From Proteles cristata cristata (lineage: Eukaryota > Chordata > Mammalia > Carnivora > Hyaenidae): 64,000 nucleotides of DNA. The notes under the pieces are model-generated. The model was not told the origin of the DNA, ran no database searches, and saw nothing but the letters and a program-made list of their open reading frames with translations. Made by a program: the position numbers and the translations under genes. Numbering within the stretch: position 1 is the stretch's first letter; every line of letters begins with the position of its first letter. Where the stretch lies: positions 1-64,000 of the forward strand of contig JAESUZ010000457.1 of the NCBI GenBank assembly GCA_017311185.1. The letters are read 5' to 3'. Positions 33,661 to 45,373 of the stretch are shown here, one piece after another.

Positions 33661-34736
33661 GATATAATCTCTTTCAAAATGCTTTTTGCAGAAATTGCCA
33701 AAATGCAAGGGACGCAGAATAGCCAAAACAATCTTGAAAAAGAACAAAATTGGAGGGCTCAACTTTGAATTTGAAACTTCCTGGTTTCAAAAATTACTAC
33801 AAAGCTACAATACAAATCACATGTCTGATAACAGATTGTATCCAGAATTTGCTTAAAAGTTTGCACAACTTAACAATAAAAGGACAAATCAACCAATTTA
33901 AAAATGGGGAAAGGATGTGAATAGAACTTTCTCCAAAAAAGATATACAAATAGTTAATAAGTACATGAAAAGATGTTTGGTATCATTAGTCATTAGGGAA
34001 ATGCGAATCCATACCACAATGAGATGCCACTTCACATCCTCCAGGATGGCCACAATAAAAATGAGGGATGAAAAGTGTGCTGAGGATCTGGAGAAACTGG
34101 ACCCTTACACATTTCTGGTAGGATCATAAAATGCTAACCATTTTGGTAATTCCTCAAAAAATTAAACATAAAGTTCCCCTATTGATCCATCAGTTCCACC
34201 CAAGAGAAATGAAAACACATACCCACATAGAGGCTGGCACATGAATGCTGACACCAACATTATTCATAATAGTCAAAAAGAGGAAATAATCTGAATGCTC
34301 ATCAGTTGATGAGTGGATAAATAAAATGGGGTACAGTAGCCATCCCACCTCATCCTTGGTTAATTTTCTGTGGTTTCAATTACCTTAAGTCTACCATGGT
34401 TTAAAGGCAGATGATCCTCCTTGTGACTTGCCATCAGGTCAATAGCAGCCTAATGCCGTGACACAATGCCTACATCATTCACCTCATCCAACTCATCACA
34501 AAGGCATATTATCATCATACATCATCACAAGAAGAGGGAGTACAGTACCATATTTTAAGAGAGAGACCACATTCACATAACTTTTATTACAGTATGTTTC
34601 TAGAATTGTTCAATTTCATTGTTAATTATTGTCATTAATTTCTTATTGTGGCTAATTTATAAATTAAACTTTATCATAGGTATGTATGTATAGAGAAAAC
34701 ATAGTATGTACAAAGTTCAAAACTATCCACAGTTTT

Positions 34737-35448
34737 TTTTTTTTTACAAATAGTTTATTGTCAAATTAGTTTCCACATAACACCCAGTGCTCATCCCCAC
34801 AAGTGTCCTCCTCCATGCCCACCCCTCCTCCCCCCCACATCCACCAGTCCTCAGTTTTTGTCAGCATTCAAGAGTCTCTCATGGTCTGCCTCGCCCCCTT
34901 TCCCCCACCATTTCCGCCCTTCTTCTCCCCCTTGGTCCTCTGTTAAGTTCACCCTAATCCTCCTATACGTGCACACATATGATATTTGTCTTTCTCTGCC
35001 TGACTTATTTCGCTCAGCATAACACCCTCAAGGTCCATCCATGTTGCTACACATGGCCAGATTTCATTGTTTCTCATTAGCCTCTACTACAAAGCTGTCA
35101 TCATCAAGACAGTATGGTATTGGCACAAAAACAGACACATAGACCAATGGAACAGAATTGAGAACTCAGAAGTAGACCCAAAAGCATACAGCCAACTAAT
35201 CTTTGAGAAAGCAGGAAAGAATATCCAATGGAAAAAAGACAGCCTTTTTAACAGATGGTGTTGGGAGAACTGGGCAGCAACATGCAGAAGAATGAAACTA
35301 GATCATTTTCTCACACCATGCACAAAAATAAACTCAAAATGGATAAAGGACCTGAACGTGAGACAGGAAACTATCAAAACCCTAGAGGAGAAAGCAGGAA
35401 ACAACCTCCTTGACCTCCACCGCAGCAACTTCTTACTTGACACATCCC
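34737..35448 (-). mobile_element. Young LINE-1 with 5' inversion (twin priming)
   Basis: The L1 3' end (T-run, 3' UTR, end of ORF2) is on the minus strand at 34737 to about 35079. An upstream ORF2 segment follows on the plus strand at about 35080-35448. The whole is flanked by a 19-bp TSD 'caaaactatccacagtttt' (34718-34736 and 35449-35467). A stretch of ORF2 between the two parts is missing, the usual outcome of twin priming. Confidence 0.95.
35080..35448 (+). pseudogene. LINE-1 ORF2 fragment in inverted segment
   Basis: Encodes an ORF2 stretch downstream of the RT catalytic motifs, with recognisable '[20 protein letters not shown]' and '[20 protein letters not shown]'. The frame is open and continues through the TSD, the end of MER2 and old L1 sequence to 35570, giving a chimeric 167-codon frame. 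There is no sign that it is expressed. Confidence 0.9.
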
Positions 35449-36131
35449 CAAAACTATCCACAGTTTTAGGCATCCACTGGGGGTCTTGGAATGTGTCACC
35501 CATAGATAAGAGGAGACTACTGTATATCTATACAATGAAATATTATTTAGCTATAAGAAAGAAGTACTAATATATGTTACAACATAGATGAACCCCCCAA
35601 AAATACTACGCTAAGCAAAAGAAGACAGGTACCAAAAGTCACATATTATATGATTCCATTTATATAAAATGTCCAGAATAGGTGAATCCACAGGAAAAAA
35701 CAATAGATTAAAGAGGAATGGGAAGTGACTGCTAATAGTATGGGGTTTCTTTCTTGGGTGATGGAAGTGTTCTGTGATTAAACAGTGGTAATGGTTGCAA
35801 AACTTTGTGTATATACTGAAAACCACTAAATTGTATGCTTTCAAAGGGAGAATTTTATCCCATGTAGATCATATCTCAATTTTTTTGAAGTAAAAAAGTT
35901 ATGGCCTTTACTAAAGTCACTGGACTCGACTGAGGAAACGATTTAACCTTGACTGAGTAAATTCATTAAGTAATCATAGCATCTATTTCCCCAGGGAATC
36001 CCTCTATTCTTCAAAAGATAGAGCAAATGCAGCTCCATGTAGTAAGACTAAGACTGACAATGAAGAATCTGTTATCTTAAAAATAAGTTAGAAGGTAGCT
36101 AGCAAAAGTTACTTCATGCTAAAAGGAAAAC

Positions 36132-36370
36132 ATGGGGCACCTGGGTGGCTCAGTCGGTTAAGCGGCTGACTTCGGCACAGGTCATGATCTTCACAGTTCC
36201 TGGGTTCGAGCCCCTTGTTGGGCTCAGTCTGACAGCTAGCTCAGGGCCTGGAGGCTGTCTTTGGATTCTGTATCTCTCTCTCTGACCCTCCCCTGCTTGC
36301 GCTGTCTCTCTCTGACTCTCAAAAATAAATAAAAAAACGTTAAAATAATTTTTTAAATAAATAAAAGAAA
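36132..36370 (+). mobile_element. Can-SINE, intermediate form
   Basis: Head intact ('GGGGCACCTGGGTGGCTCAG'), CTCAAAAATAAATAAA tail, yet with the 'GACCCTCCCCTGCTTGCGC' body of younger copies. Flanks 'aaaaggaaaacat' and 'aaaagaaaaacaaaat' suggest a TSD. Confidence 0.9.
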
Positions 36371-36420
36371 AACAAAATGGCCTCCTAATGAGAGAAGGTG
36401 TGATTTACTTTTCTTCTTCT

Positions 36421-36618
36421 TTTTTTAATGTTTATTTTTGAGAGAGAGAGAGAGAGAGAAGGAACATAAGTAGGGAAGGGGCAAAGAGAAGGAGACACAG
36501 AATCTGAAGCAGGCTCAGTCAGTACAGAGCCTGACTGTGGGGCTTGAAATTAGGAACCATGAGATCATGACCTGAGCCAAAGATGGATGCTTAATCGACT
36601 GAGCCACCCAGGCACCTT
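36421..36618 (-). mobile_element. Can-SINE, older subtype
   Basis: Minus-strand copy only 50 bases after an oppositely oriented SINE. Part of the middle is lost ('gcaggctcagtcagtac'). Confidence 0.9.
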
Positions 36619-37409
36619 GTTGTGTAATTTTATTTTCAAGCTAAAATCTCTGAAGGTTTTGTGGCAAAACAAAATCAAACCAAAACTTGATTTTTTGTAG
36701 TTACTGTTTCAATCTGCTGAATAAGGTCTTTCTTTCTTCTCTCCATTCAACTCGAAATACATTTCAGATATTACAGAATTAAATATATAAATAATTAAAC
36801 AAGATAATAGAGGCATGTATCTCTCTCATCTCTAAATAGGGAAGAACATTGTCAGCATACACTCCCTTCCAGGAATAAAAAAAGAATCAAAAGGAAAAGA
36901 TTGATAAATTTAATTATTTTGAAAAATTAAGTATTTGTATATCAACACACATATAAACACAATTAAAAGGCAAAGTAAAAGGATGGTTTAACGTTTGCTA
37001 GGAGCCTGACAAAAGATAATACAATTAACTTATAATTAATTCAGATAAATCAATAAAAAAATACTAAAATCCCAACAGTGAAATCTGCAGAAGTTATGAA
37101 CAGGAACACACACACACACACACACTCATTCACACAGGATAGAAAAGATATGTGGTTAATTTGAAACTGTTGAAATTTCCTACTAATAAAAATGCAAATT
37201 GAACTGACAATGAAAAGCTGTTTCTCACTTATGAAACTAACCAAGGTTAGGAAAGAGATAATGCTAAAATTATCTCAGGGCCTTTATTTTCCCCTGAGGC
37301 ATTTTCATTTTCTTTGAATAATTCTTCATGGTTTTTGAGTTAAACTCATTCTCAAGTATTTCCTTTTTTGCTGCTATTACATGTAAAGGCTTTGGACTCT
37401 GTTAGAAAC
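36619..37409. other. No gene seen; AT-rich sequence with a short CA run
   Basis: AT-rich, with (CA)n at about 37108-37125. Nothing else recognised. Confidence 0.45.
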
Positions 37410-37619
37410 CCCAGCTGGTTAAAACTCCAGCTCTGTAATTTTCCATGTGTGCATGTGTGTTTGAGTGTATATGTGTGCATACATACGGTTTATGTTCAGT
37501 ATTCCTTAACCTCTCTGAGGCTCAGTTTCCACATCTGTAAAATGGGGACAAATAAAGCTTTAAGAAAAATATCTGCATATGACAAGCAATGAATGGTAGT
37601 AATAATAGTGGGGTGACCA
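37410..37619 (+). mobile_element. MIR SINE remnant with TG-rich interior
   Basis: 'taacctctctgaggctcagt' and 'catctgtaaaatggggacaa' are textbook MIR core. A TG/TA-rich patch (about 37445-37490) separates this from the head-like part. Confidence 0.85.
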
Positions 37620-37861
37620 TGATGATGCCCAATATCTTCATATTCCTCTAAAACAAATAACTATTGTTTGCATCTCAGGTGGAGAGCAAAACCTGAAGCA
37701 GTCACAGTGGGGAGGACCCATACTCTTAGCAGGTATGTGACGTGGGTGGAGATAATAATATCTAGTTATTATTAAGTATAAACCCTAGATGCTACCTGTC
37801 CAACTCAGAACATTCAAGACCTGCCCTAGAGTATCATCTTCTTAGAAATAAATTATCCGAG

Positions 37862-38405
37862 ACACAGGTCAGAATTCCACCTCAGCTATGTGACCCTGTG
37901 CAAGTTACTTCCTTGTGCCTCAGTTTCTGTGCCTGCAAAATGGAGATGATAATAGTACTGCTCATAGGACAGTATTGTGTTAGTCTGGGGCCTCTGAGAT
38001 TTAGACACCAAGATAGGATCAAATGTGTGAAGATTTTATTAGGGGATATGCCTGAGGAGGAGATGGGAAAGGAACTTGGAGGAGGCTGGGAGAGCCATGG
38101 GGAAGGGTGGAGGAGCATCTTTGACCACGATGCAGTCTGTAGAGGCGGCCAGAGACTCATGGAGGCAGCGATGGCTGTCACAGCAGTTCTGTGTCTCTTA
38201 GGAATGGGCCTGCCTTAATATCCTTACGGGCGCAGTCCCTAGCTAGGAAATTTAGGGATGTATTACGAAGTACAGCAGTTGGCTCATTGGTCAATCATGC
38301 CCCCTTTAGTTGGAAGTCAACCACACAAGCGTAAGGATGAAATGTATCAAAACATGTGAAGCCCCAGGCACAAAGTGAGCACAATGTAAGTGGCTGCTAT
38401 TATTA
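37862..38405 (+). mobile_element. MIR SINE split by an LTR-like insertion
   Basis: Left part to about 37977 ('gccacctcag...' region, 'tgcctcagtttctgtgcctg', 'gataatagtactgctcatag') and right part 38331-38405 ('gtaaggatgaaatgtatc', 'ccccaggcacaaagtgag') join into one MIR. Confidence 0.8.
37978..38330 (-). mobile_element. LTR-like insertion (family not named)
   Basis: About 350 bp that interrupts a MIR. It begins TGTTAGTC and ends near ACCACACA; on the minus strand an AATAAA (plus 'gattttatt' at about 38032) lies near the 3' end, as in an LTR. I see no clear target duplication, so the boundary and class are tentative. Confidence 0.5.
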
Positions 38406-38769
38406 CCATTACTAATTACTGGAAATGTTATAGTAGAACCAATAAGTACATTTTAAAAGTCTATGTTAAGAGTGATGTGATATAAACCATTATTATTTAA
38501 CATTTTGTATATATTTGTTTTATCTACTGTTACAAAACTGCAGAATAAACCTTTTATATTCCTCTATCCTTCTTGGAACATCTACTGTATATACATGCTC
38601 ATAGTACATGTTCAATAAATGTCTGTTGAATAAATGATGGATTCAGTTATCAGGGAAATTACACTGATAGGATCTTTAGTGGTAGATAGGCTTAACCTTA
38701 TCCTGGAAATAAACTCATAAAAGGTTCCTGGTCTACCCTTCCTAGGAAAACCATATCAATTTGTTTTTC
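38406..38769. other. No gene seen; AT-rich sequence
   Basis: AT-rich; contains an L2/MIR-like tail phrase 'caataaatgtctgttgaata' at about 38612 but too little to define an element. Confidence 0.4.
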
Positions 38770-39110
38770 CAATAATAAAAATTTTAAATAGAACAAAATA
38801 GATTTTTTCAGTGGACACCCACATCCACACCACCTAGATTTTACCATTAACATTTTACAGTAGCTGTTATATCACATATTTATCCATCTATCTTCCTCTC
38901 AACTCAGCCATCAATCCATCTGATTTGGGCACATTTCAATAAACCTACAGACACCTATTCTTGTCCCTAAATATTTTAACATGTGTATCACTAACTAGTG
39001 CTCAAAAATTGTCCAGGTTTTTTTTTTCTTTTAATATAAAATTTACACTGAGTTTTTGAATGAATGTAACCAGTTCTGAGCACCAGGACATCACCTGGTT
39101 GAGAGTGGTT
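38770..39110 (-). mobile_element. Old L1-like 3' UTR fragment
   Basis: 'gattttaccattaacatttt' and 'aaatattttaacatgtgtat' are characteristic of old L1 3' UTR-type repeats on the minus strand. Diverged and without exact edges. Confidence 0.5.
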
Positions 39111-39217
39111 CCCAGCTGCATATTTCTTGGGGGAACTGAATGTCTTTGGTGGGTGGCGCGTTTCCTTGGCACATGGAACTTTATGTGCTTCTCGCAGATG
39201 CTAATTATTGTAAGTTA

Positions 39218-39990
39218 GAGTCCCCAGGAAGCAGACTCGGAGACAGAGTGTGCAGGTTTATTAAGGAGCACTCATGAGACTAATGATTGTGGAACAGAAG
39301 TGGAGGAAGCAGGAAAGGCAGACGGATTAGTGGAGTTGAGAGATAAATTCAGCCAGTCCCATAGGGAGCTGAAATACCGGTCAGAGTTGTCCCGAGTTGA
39401 GCTGAGCCTGAATAAATACCATCTTGTACACTCTCCCTTAAAAAAAAAAAAAAAATTAGTGCCTTCCTAAAGTGGATACCTGTCATTTGGGTATGCCCCA
39501 AATCTTTTGGCCATACTCCCCACACTTTGATAACGTCTTACAGGTAACTCCCTCTTTTCCTAACGTAGAATGTGAAGATAAAGCAAAATCTTCATTTCCT
39601 GGCCTCCTTGCGGCTGAGACGCAGTCACATGACTAGGTTCCACCATGCAGAAAGGCTCATAGGAAGCTTTGCTGGGAACTGAGTGAGGCAGGGACAGAGG
39701 CGGGGCCAGTGGCTATGGCAGAGCTAGTGTGGCTCTGAGACAGCTGGGGAGGGAATCTCCTGATTCACCAGCTGACTAATACTTGGCAAGCTGACTCTGT
39801 TGTGTCACTCTGCAAGTCACTTGGGAAGCTCTGCCCAGTGCCCACTTCTCGAACCATTTTTTTATGGTTCTGAGAACTCTGTTCTTCAATATCTCTTCCT
39901 ACATAAGCCAGCTAGAGGTGATTCAGCTGTATGTATCAAAATACCTTGAACAATATATTTCTATCACCACAACAGTGCTAATTGGAACTT
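39218..39990. mobile_element. Old LTR-like sequence (ERVL/MaLR-like)
   Basis: Starts 'agagtccccaggaagcagac' with 'ggtttattaagga' (a minus-strand AATAAA), then a second part resembling LTRs of the 'catgtgac...ttcc' type at about 39590-39700. Likely more than one old LTR fragment. Class and strand left open. Confidence 0.4.
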
Positions 39991-42900
39991 TCTAAGTCAG
40001 AGCACACTTTCATCCAATACAATATTCTGTAGAAGCCCAGTAGGCAAAGTAGACTATAAATGAAGTTGTGCTAACATAGCCTGGCCTTCTTGTCCCTCCC
40101 AATTCTAGAACTCTACGGATACAGTGAACTCAACTATAGGAGAAAGTACAATCTCCTTAGCAAAGTTATTCCAGAGGGTCCTGCATATACTGAACCCAAC
40201 ATATTTTCTTCTGTTTCATCTCTCATGACTGATGTCTTCTATTCTACAGTCCTACCTGATTAATCCCCATTTTCTCCATAACCATTCATCTACTTTTTCC
40301 TCTTCTGAGCATGTCTGTTGTGACTGCCCCCGAAACATCCAGGCACTCTTTAAGACCCAGATTAATCGTAACCTCCATGAACCTCTCACTAATGCTTCTT
40401 CTCATCCAACAATTGGTCATTTCAGTAGTCCTTACCATTCATGGGCCTACCATTTTCAGATGTAAGTATTCTCCAGTGATGACCCCAGGTAACCTGTAAT
40501 TTTTACTGAAGCACAAATCTGAATCACTAATACACCAAGGTTGTCAAATTTCCCTGGCTTTTTCCTTCATTCCACCTACCTGGCAGAAGCCAGTTAACAA
40601 GGAGGGGCTGAGAAAATAAAGCTGGATCAGTCCAGGTACAATAGCGGGCAGAGTCAGGGAGAAGCAAAACTGGATCTAGAGGGAAAAAGAGGAAATGGCC
40701 AGCTCAACAGAACCTCACAGGATTCAGGAGTGGGACTCATTAGAATATGACAAAGGAAAGACATACTTTGTTATGTTTCGTTCATAAGAAATGGATTTTG
40801 TTTGTTTGTTTTGGAGAGTCAGTAAGCTGTGTCTATAAGTCAAGAGCAAATCGATGCAATCATGCATGAATTCTCATGCTGGGAAATAATAGAGATGAAT
40901 GGGGAAAAAAAGTGCTTCTGTAATGGTGGAATACCACAACCCTTGGCTGGCAAACACAGGAAATGAGGGACTCGTTCCTGTCACAGAAATCAGGAAGAAA
41001 AATCGAAGACCAAACTGATGGGAAATTCAACTGTGCACCCACATTCTCACAGTATCATCGTGGTAGAAATTGCATACGACATACCCCTGACCAGACTCAA
41101 TGTTCAGAAGATTGAGCAAGCAGTGAGAGGAGGTACTGTTCTCATCTTACTCCCAATCAAAAGGAGGAATTGGTTAGAGAAGAGGCAGTGATGAGCACTA
41201 AGAGGGAGAATTCTCACATCATCCTTACATTTGCATCAGCTCAGAATGAGATACCTAGTCTGGCTGAGAATTTTGTAGTTATGAACAGAGAGTTTTAAAA
41301 AAGTTTATAGGTGAGTTGGAGTTTATAAAAAAATGTCTTCCTTCTCATCAAGTGGGGTGGGACATTCTGGGCAATGGGGTTCTGACACCACAAACACAAG
41401 TACACAGCTAGAGGGAGAATCACACCACACTGATGTGTTTGCAGACAGCTCCACAGTGAGCTCACAGCCTGAAAGGACAAAATATGGGTACAGGTCCCTG
41501 AGGCATGGCTGAGTCTCACCCACTGAGGTGGATCTATATGAATACTGTCTAGAAGCTTTAAAACCCAGGAAGGGATGCCTTTCAAATAAAACACAGCTAA
41601 ATAAAACTGTAAAGGAACTTTTAAAAGGTATTTTTGGAACAAGATAAGGTTGACTGGCAGCAGAATAAAAGAGGAGCAAACGTACTCAATTCCTTTTCTA
41701 CTGGAGTATTTAATACCTGTAAATATGAACAAATAAAGAAAGAAGTAAGATTGTAAGACTGGGGAGAGGAAGCCAGTATTAATATGCAGGTCCGAATACT
41801 CAAGGATCTGGATATTTTGTAGGCATTTCCATTTCCCAATCTGGTGGGATCACATGCCAGGCTGCAGCTAAAAATAAAATGCATGTGAGATTATCTGTGG
41901 TCATCTTCACACATTCATAGGAAATTGAAGAGTAGCTGGGTCAACCCTGATGGATAATATTGACCCCTGGCTTCAGAAAACAGAGAAGGCAGTGGACTCT
42001 TCCAGCTATGCAGCTGTGGGCTGGAGAGCCATCTTACTCATGACTATGGTTGGGATTATTGGCAAAATGGTTTGGCAAAAAGTGCTCATCCCCAGGGGTC
42101 AGCTTGGGTTTCCAAAGGCAAGCTGCGTCAGCTTAGCCACACTTGTTATGTTTTTGGCAGAACTATTAGACTAGGAAATTAGTAAGAACCTGTTACCCAT
42201 GGGGCTGAATTTCATAAAAGGGGCTGAACTTCATAAAAGGAGCCTACAAATAATGACACCTTTTGAGTAAGATGGAAAATTGTGCATAAGAGGAGGACAG
42301 TATGATAGATAAATGCCCACACATACTGAGCCCTACTTGATGGATTGCAACCAAAGTGGAGCAGGCCCCTCTTTCCAGGCCTTTCCTATTCAGGATGTTT
42401 ATTAATAAGCTGAACTAGGATAAGGGTTGAATGAAGGTGAAGCTGACAAATGGGTTAAAGTATAGAGAAATGTCAAATCTTCTATGTCAGTGTTTCCTGA
42501 ACATCAGTCATTCATGTACTGCTCTCATGGTTTCCATTACCATGTACCACATGGGCTTAAAGACTTGCTTTAAATTGACTCATTTTTAACTTAAATTTAT
42601 ATAAAAAGAAGCCATGTATTTGATGTGCTAATTATATTTTACAGTATAAACTAAGTTCAGACGAATTAAAAGAAAAAATAAAATCAAAGTGTAGAAAATG
42701 CTCATCTGAGTACCATCTAAGAATCTTCTGGGTTACCTCTAGCAGCATTTGTAACATGCCTTGGAAAAATGGGACCAGATGGCATGTTTGGGATACAAAA
42801 TACAATTCAAGTGGCTGAGATAATAGGTCCACAAAATGAAATTTGGCAGAAGTAAATGTGAAATCTTGTGAGTAGGGGTAAAAACATATTGCTGCAGCAC

Positions 42901-43440
42901 GTAACAGGGGAAGCTATGGTCTACCAAGAACACATGTGGAAGAAACTCTGGATCAAAGCTGAATGTTAGTGCCATGATGGACATTAACATTGCCTGAATC
43001 ACTGATGCCTATCCTATGTGGGGCCATTGAAAGCAGTTTCTCCACTGAGGGAGGCCCTGCTGTGAGTCCTCAGCTCTCAGTGAGAATATGGCAGCTCAGT
43101 CCATAGGGCTCAGTTTTGGTGACCACCAACACTGGTACTCTGCCACGCTAGACTATGGTGAGAAGAGAAGCCAGGAAGTGAGGGAAGAACAAAAACCTGG
43201 CCACAAAAGGATTAGCTGAATGGCTTGGGAAAGCTCAGAGTAAAGAGAAGAGTGGGAAGGAGAGCTGTCTTCTAAAAACTAGGCTCAACCTGCTGGGCTC
43301 AGACTAAGACCTATGATCAGAGTTGCCTACAAATGAGATGAATGTCCTGGAAAGCACAGAGCCCCTGTTTGCTGGGGAGAGCGAGGCATAGGCAGCGCAA
43401 ACATTTGAAGGGGCTGTTGAGGAAGGTTTAGTCCTAGATC
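39991..43440. other. No gene seen; 3.4 kb without Can-SINEs
   Basis: A probable short L2 scrap lies at about 40345-40400 ('ctctttaagacccagatta'). The open frames of 145 and 118 codons on the minus strand at 41295-41732 overlap in different phases and show no domain. A 22-bp imperfect direct repeat occurs at about 42198-42240 ('ggggctgaa.ttcataaaa'). Otherwise unassigned. Confidence 0.4.
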
Positions 43441-43763
43441 AGATTCCTCAAAAGCAGAGCCTGAAATGGAGATTCAGATGCACATAGCTCATTGGGAGTG
43501 TCTTGTCGGGGAGTAAGGAAAACAAAGTAGGGAAGGACAGAGGATTAAGCAAGTCTGTGTTCACAGGTGGTAAAGTCTAGCCCTAGTCTGACTCCACGGG
43601 GAGCTGTGGTCACATCAATTGAACCACACCTAACCCACTTGAGGCATGGTGCCTCCCTTTTACATCTATGTAAGCCAGTCAATGGCTTGGGCTGCCCTGC
43701 ACCAAGACGCTCACAAGACCACTGCCAAAATTGAGATTCATGACCCGTGCAATAGAAACATAT

Positions 43764-44059
43764 GATAAGAAGTGTAAGTTCTTCCAAGGGAGACCAGAAG
43801 AACTTTACTAGGAAGGCAACCTCTGAGCTGAGTGTGGAAGGAGAAGTAGGCAGTGGAAAGGGTTGCAGGCAGAGAGAAAAGGATGAGAAATGCCATATAG
43901 AAGTGAGGGGTGATAAGAAGTGTAAGTTCTTCCAAGGGAGACCAGAAGAACTTTACTAGGAAGGCAACCTCTGAGCTGAGTGTGGAAGGAGAAGTAGGCA
44001 GTGGAAAGGGTTGCAGGCAGAGAGAAAAGGATGAGAAATGCCATATAGAAGTGAGGGGT
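43764..44059. repeat. Exact 148-bp tandem duplication
   Basis: Unit 1 (43764-43911) and unit 2 (43912-44059) are identical base for base. 'TGAT' is shared at the outer junctions, which fits a microhomology-mediated or slippage event. The overlapping open frames in it are repeated readings of the same unit. Confidence 0.98.
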
Positions 44060-44062
44060 GAT

Positions 44063-44894
44063 GTCCAATTAGTCCCCTAAATTAAGTTCTAGGAAATGTC
44101 TAAAATGTGAAATAAATAAAAGGCTAGAGAGGACAAACATTATTTGATTCACATGAAAGCAAATTCTTCCTCATCGTCAGAGCCAGAAGTGGCAAGATAA
44201 TTAAAACTCAACACTGCAGCAGGAATGGAAACAAACAAAAAGGCTTTATAAGAACCAGTTTATCAGAGTTGCCTTGGATTGCTTAGTTGTTCGTAGAAGG
44301 GGACACGTCAGGTCCCCAGTACCCCCAACTGCACAATGCTCATCCTTGGGGATCACCACTGAGACCACTCAATTTCTTCCTAGCTCTAGGTTCATCAAAG
44401 GCACCTTTTGAAAAAGTAGTGTATTTTCCTTGCCTTTCAAATTCCAAAACAGCAGGGAGTATTCCAGTTTCCCCACCAGGCACTAGTTCCCAGGGTGGAG
44501 CAATATCCCAGCACCGTGATTTACACAGGAAACCATGCTCTGAATCCAATTAGGAGAAACAACCTACGGCCTGGGCTTCCCCTTGTGGCTGCTTGAGTTT
44601 CTGTGCCTGTAAAGGTTTCTGAGCAATGTTCAGGCTAGCTAGTTTATCCATGACATTAGTAACAAATATGGCCCTCTGGACCAACCAATATGGCCCTCTG
44701 GACTTGTCGTAAGTCAACATCTCAGAGTGCTGTTAGCATGAGGGAGAAGTGGAGAGATCACTGTGTGGATGGCACACAGAAGACTTCCTCTTCCTGACAT
44801 CACAGACACTGATGATCAGTTGTGGTGATATATCCCAATGGGGTACCTCAGAACCCTTTCCAACATGGCATTCTAAGCCTTCAGGTAGAGTTGA
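44063..44894. other. No gene seen; unassigned sequence
   Basis: Carries a 17-base direct repeat 'aatatggccctctggac' twice at about 44666-44703. No element recognised. Confidence 0.4.
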
Positions 44895-45010
44895 CCCCAA
44901 ACTGATTCTGTCAGTGAAAAAAGAGGCTCAAAGGCTAAGTAACCTCCCCAAGGTCTCACAGCTGGCCAGTGTCAGAGCTGGTGTCAAACATGGCCCTCCT
45001 TGACTGTCTC
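44895..45010 (-). mobile_element. MIR SINE remnant
   Basis: 'gaggctcaaaggctaagtaa', 'ccccaaggtctcacagctgg' and 'gtgtcagagctggtgtcaaa' are the reverse complement of the MIR core. Confidence 0.85.
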
Positions 45011-45119
45011 AACAGCAGGTCAACACTCACCTTCTAATTCCAAGTTGGAAGGTTACTATGTTCTGTATTCCCCCAGAGCTTCCAAATGATCAACACGACA
45101 GGCAAGAGTAGAATACCCA

Positions 45120-45356
45120 GGGGCACCTGGGTAGCTCAGTCGGTTAAGTGTCCAACTCCAGCTCAGGTCATCATCTCATGGCTCATGGGTTCGAGTGCTG
45201 CGTTGGGATCTGTGCTGACTGCCAGCTCAGAGCCTGGAGCCTGTTTCAGATTCTGTGTCTCCCTTTCTCTCTGACCCTCCCCTGCTCATGCTGTCTTTCT
45301 CCCTCCCTCCCTCTCTCTCTCAGAAATAAATAAAAACATTTTTAAAAATTAAAAAA
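45120..45356 (+). mobile_element. Can-SINE, intermediate subtype
   Basis: Tail junction CTCTCTCAG-AAATAAATAAA (CAG at 45321-45323), a strong pyrimidine-tract-plus-CAG. TSD 'aagagtagaatacccag' at about 45102-45118, with two differences in the right copy at 45357-45373. Confidence 0.94.
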
Positions 45357-45373
45357 AAGAGTGGAATATCCAA

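Larger units (their letters stand above)
34334..35522 (-). mobile_element. MER2 (TcMar-Tigger MITE) split by an L1
   Basis: Two parts, 34334-34736 and 35468-35522, with inverted ends CAGTAG...CTACTG and a TA on each side (34332-34333 and 35523-35524). 'tatcataggtatgtatgtat' and 'ggcatccactgggggtcttg' are hallmark MER2 blocks, here in reverse orientation. It has no transposase. It is inserted into the old L1, and in turn holds a twin-primed L1. Confidence 0.88.
30459..35896 (+). mobile_element. Old LINE-1 (host of a nested insertion complex)
   Basis: ORF2 from before the RT domain to a typical 3' UTR ending near 35896. Host pieces lie at about 30459-31178, 32080-32147, 33051-33448, 33661-34333 and 35523-35896. 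The F-x-D-D active-site region is read at 33076-33087 (FPDD). Inserted into it are a young L1, a second L1 3' end, a SINE and an MER2 element. Frames are broken by stops and frameshifts. Family looks L1MA/MB-like from the 3' UTR, which is inference. Confidence 0.8.

Noticed and set aside
41295..41732. 145- and 118-codon overlapping minus frames as a gene
   Set aside because: Overlap in different phases, no domain, no splice context.
43764..44059. CRISPR-like or coding repeat array
   Set aside because: Only two long, directly abutting units without spacers in mammalian DNA; a plain tandem duplication.
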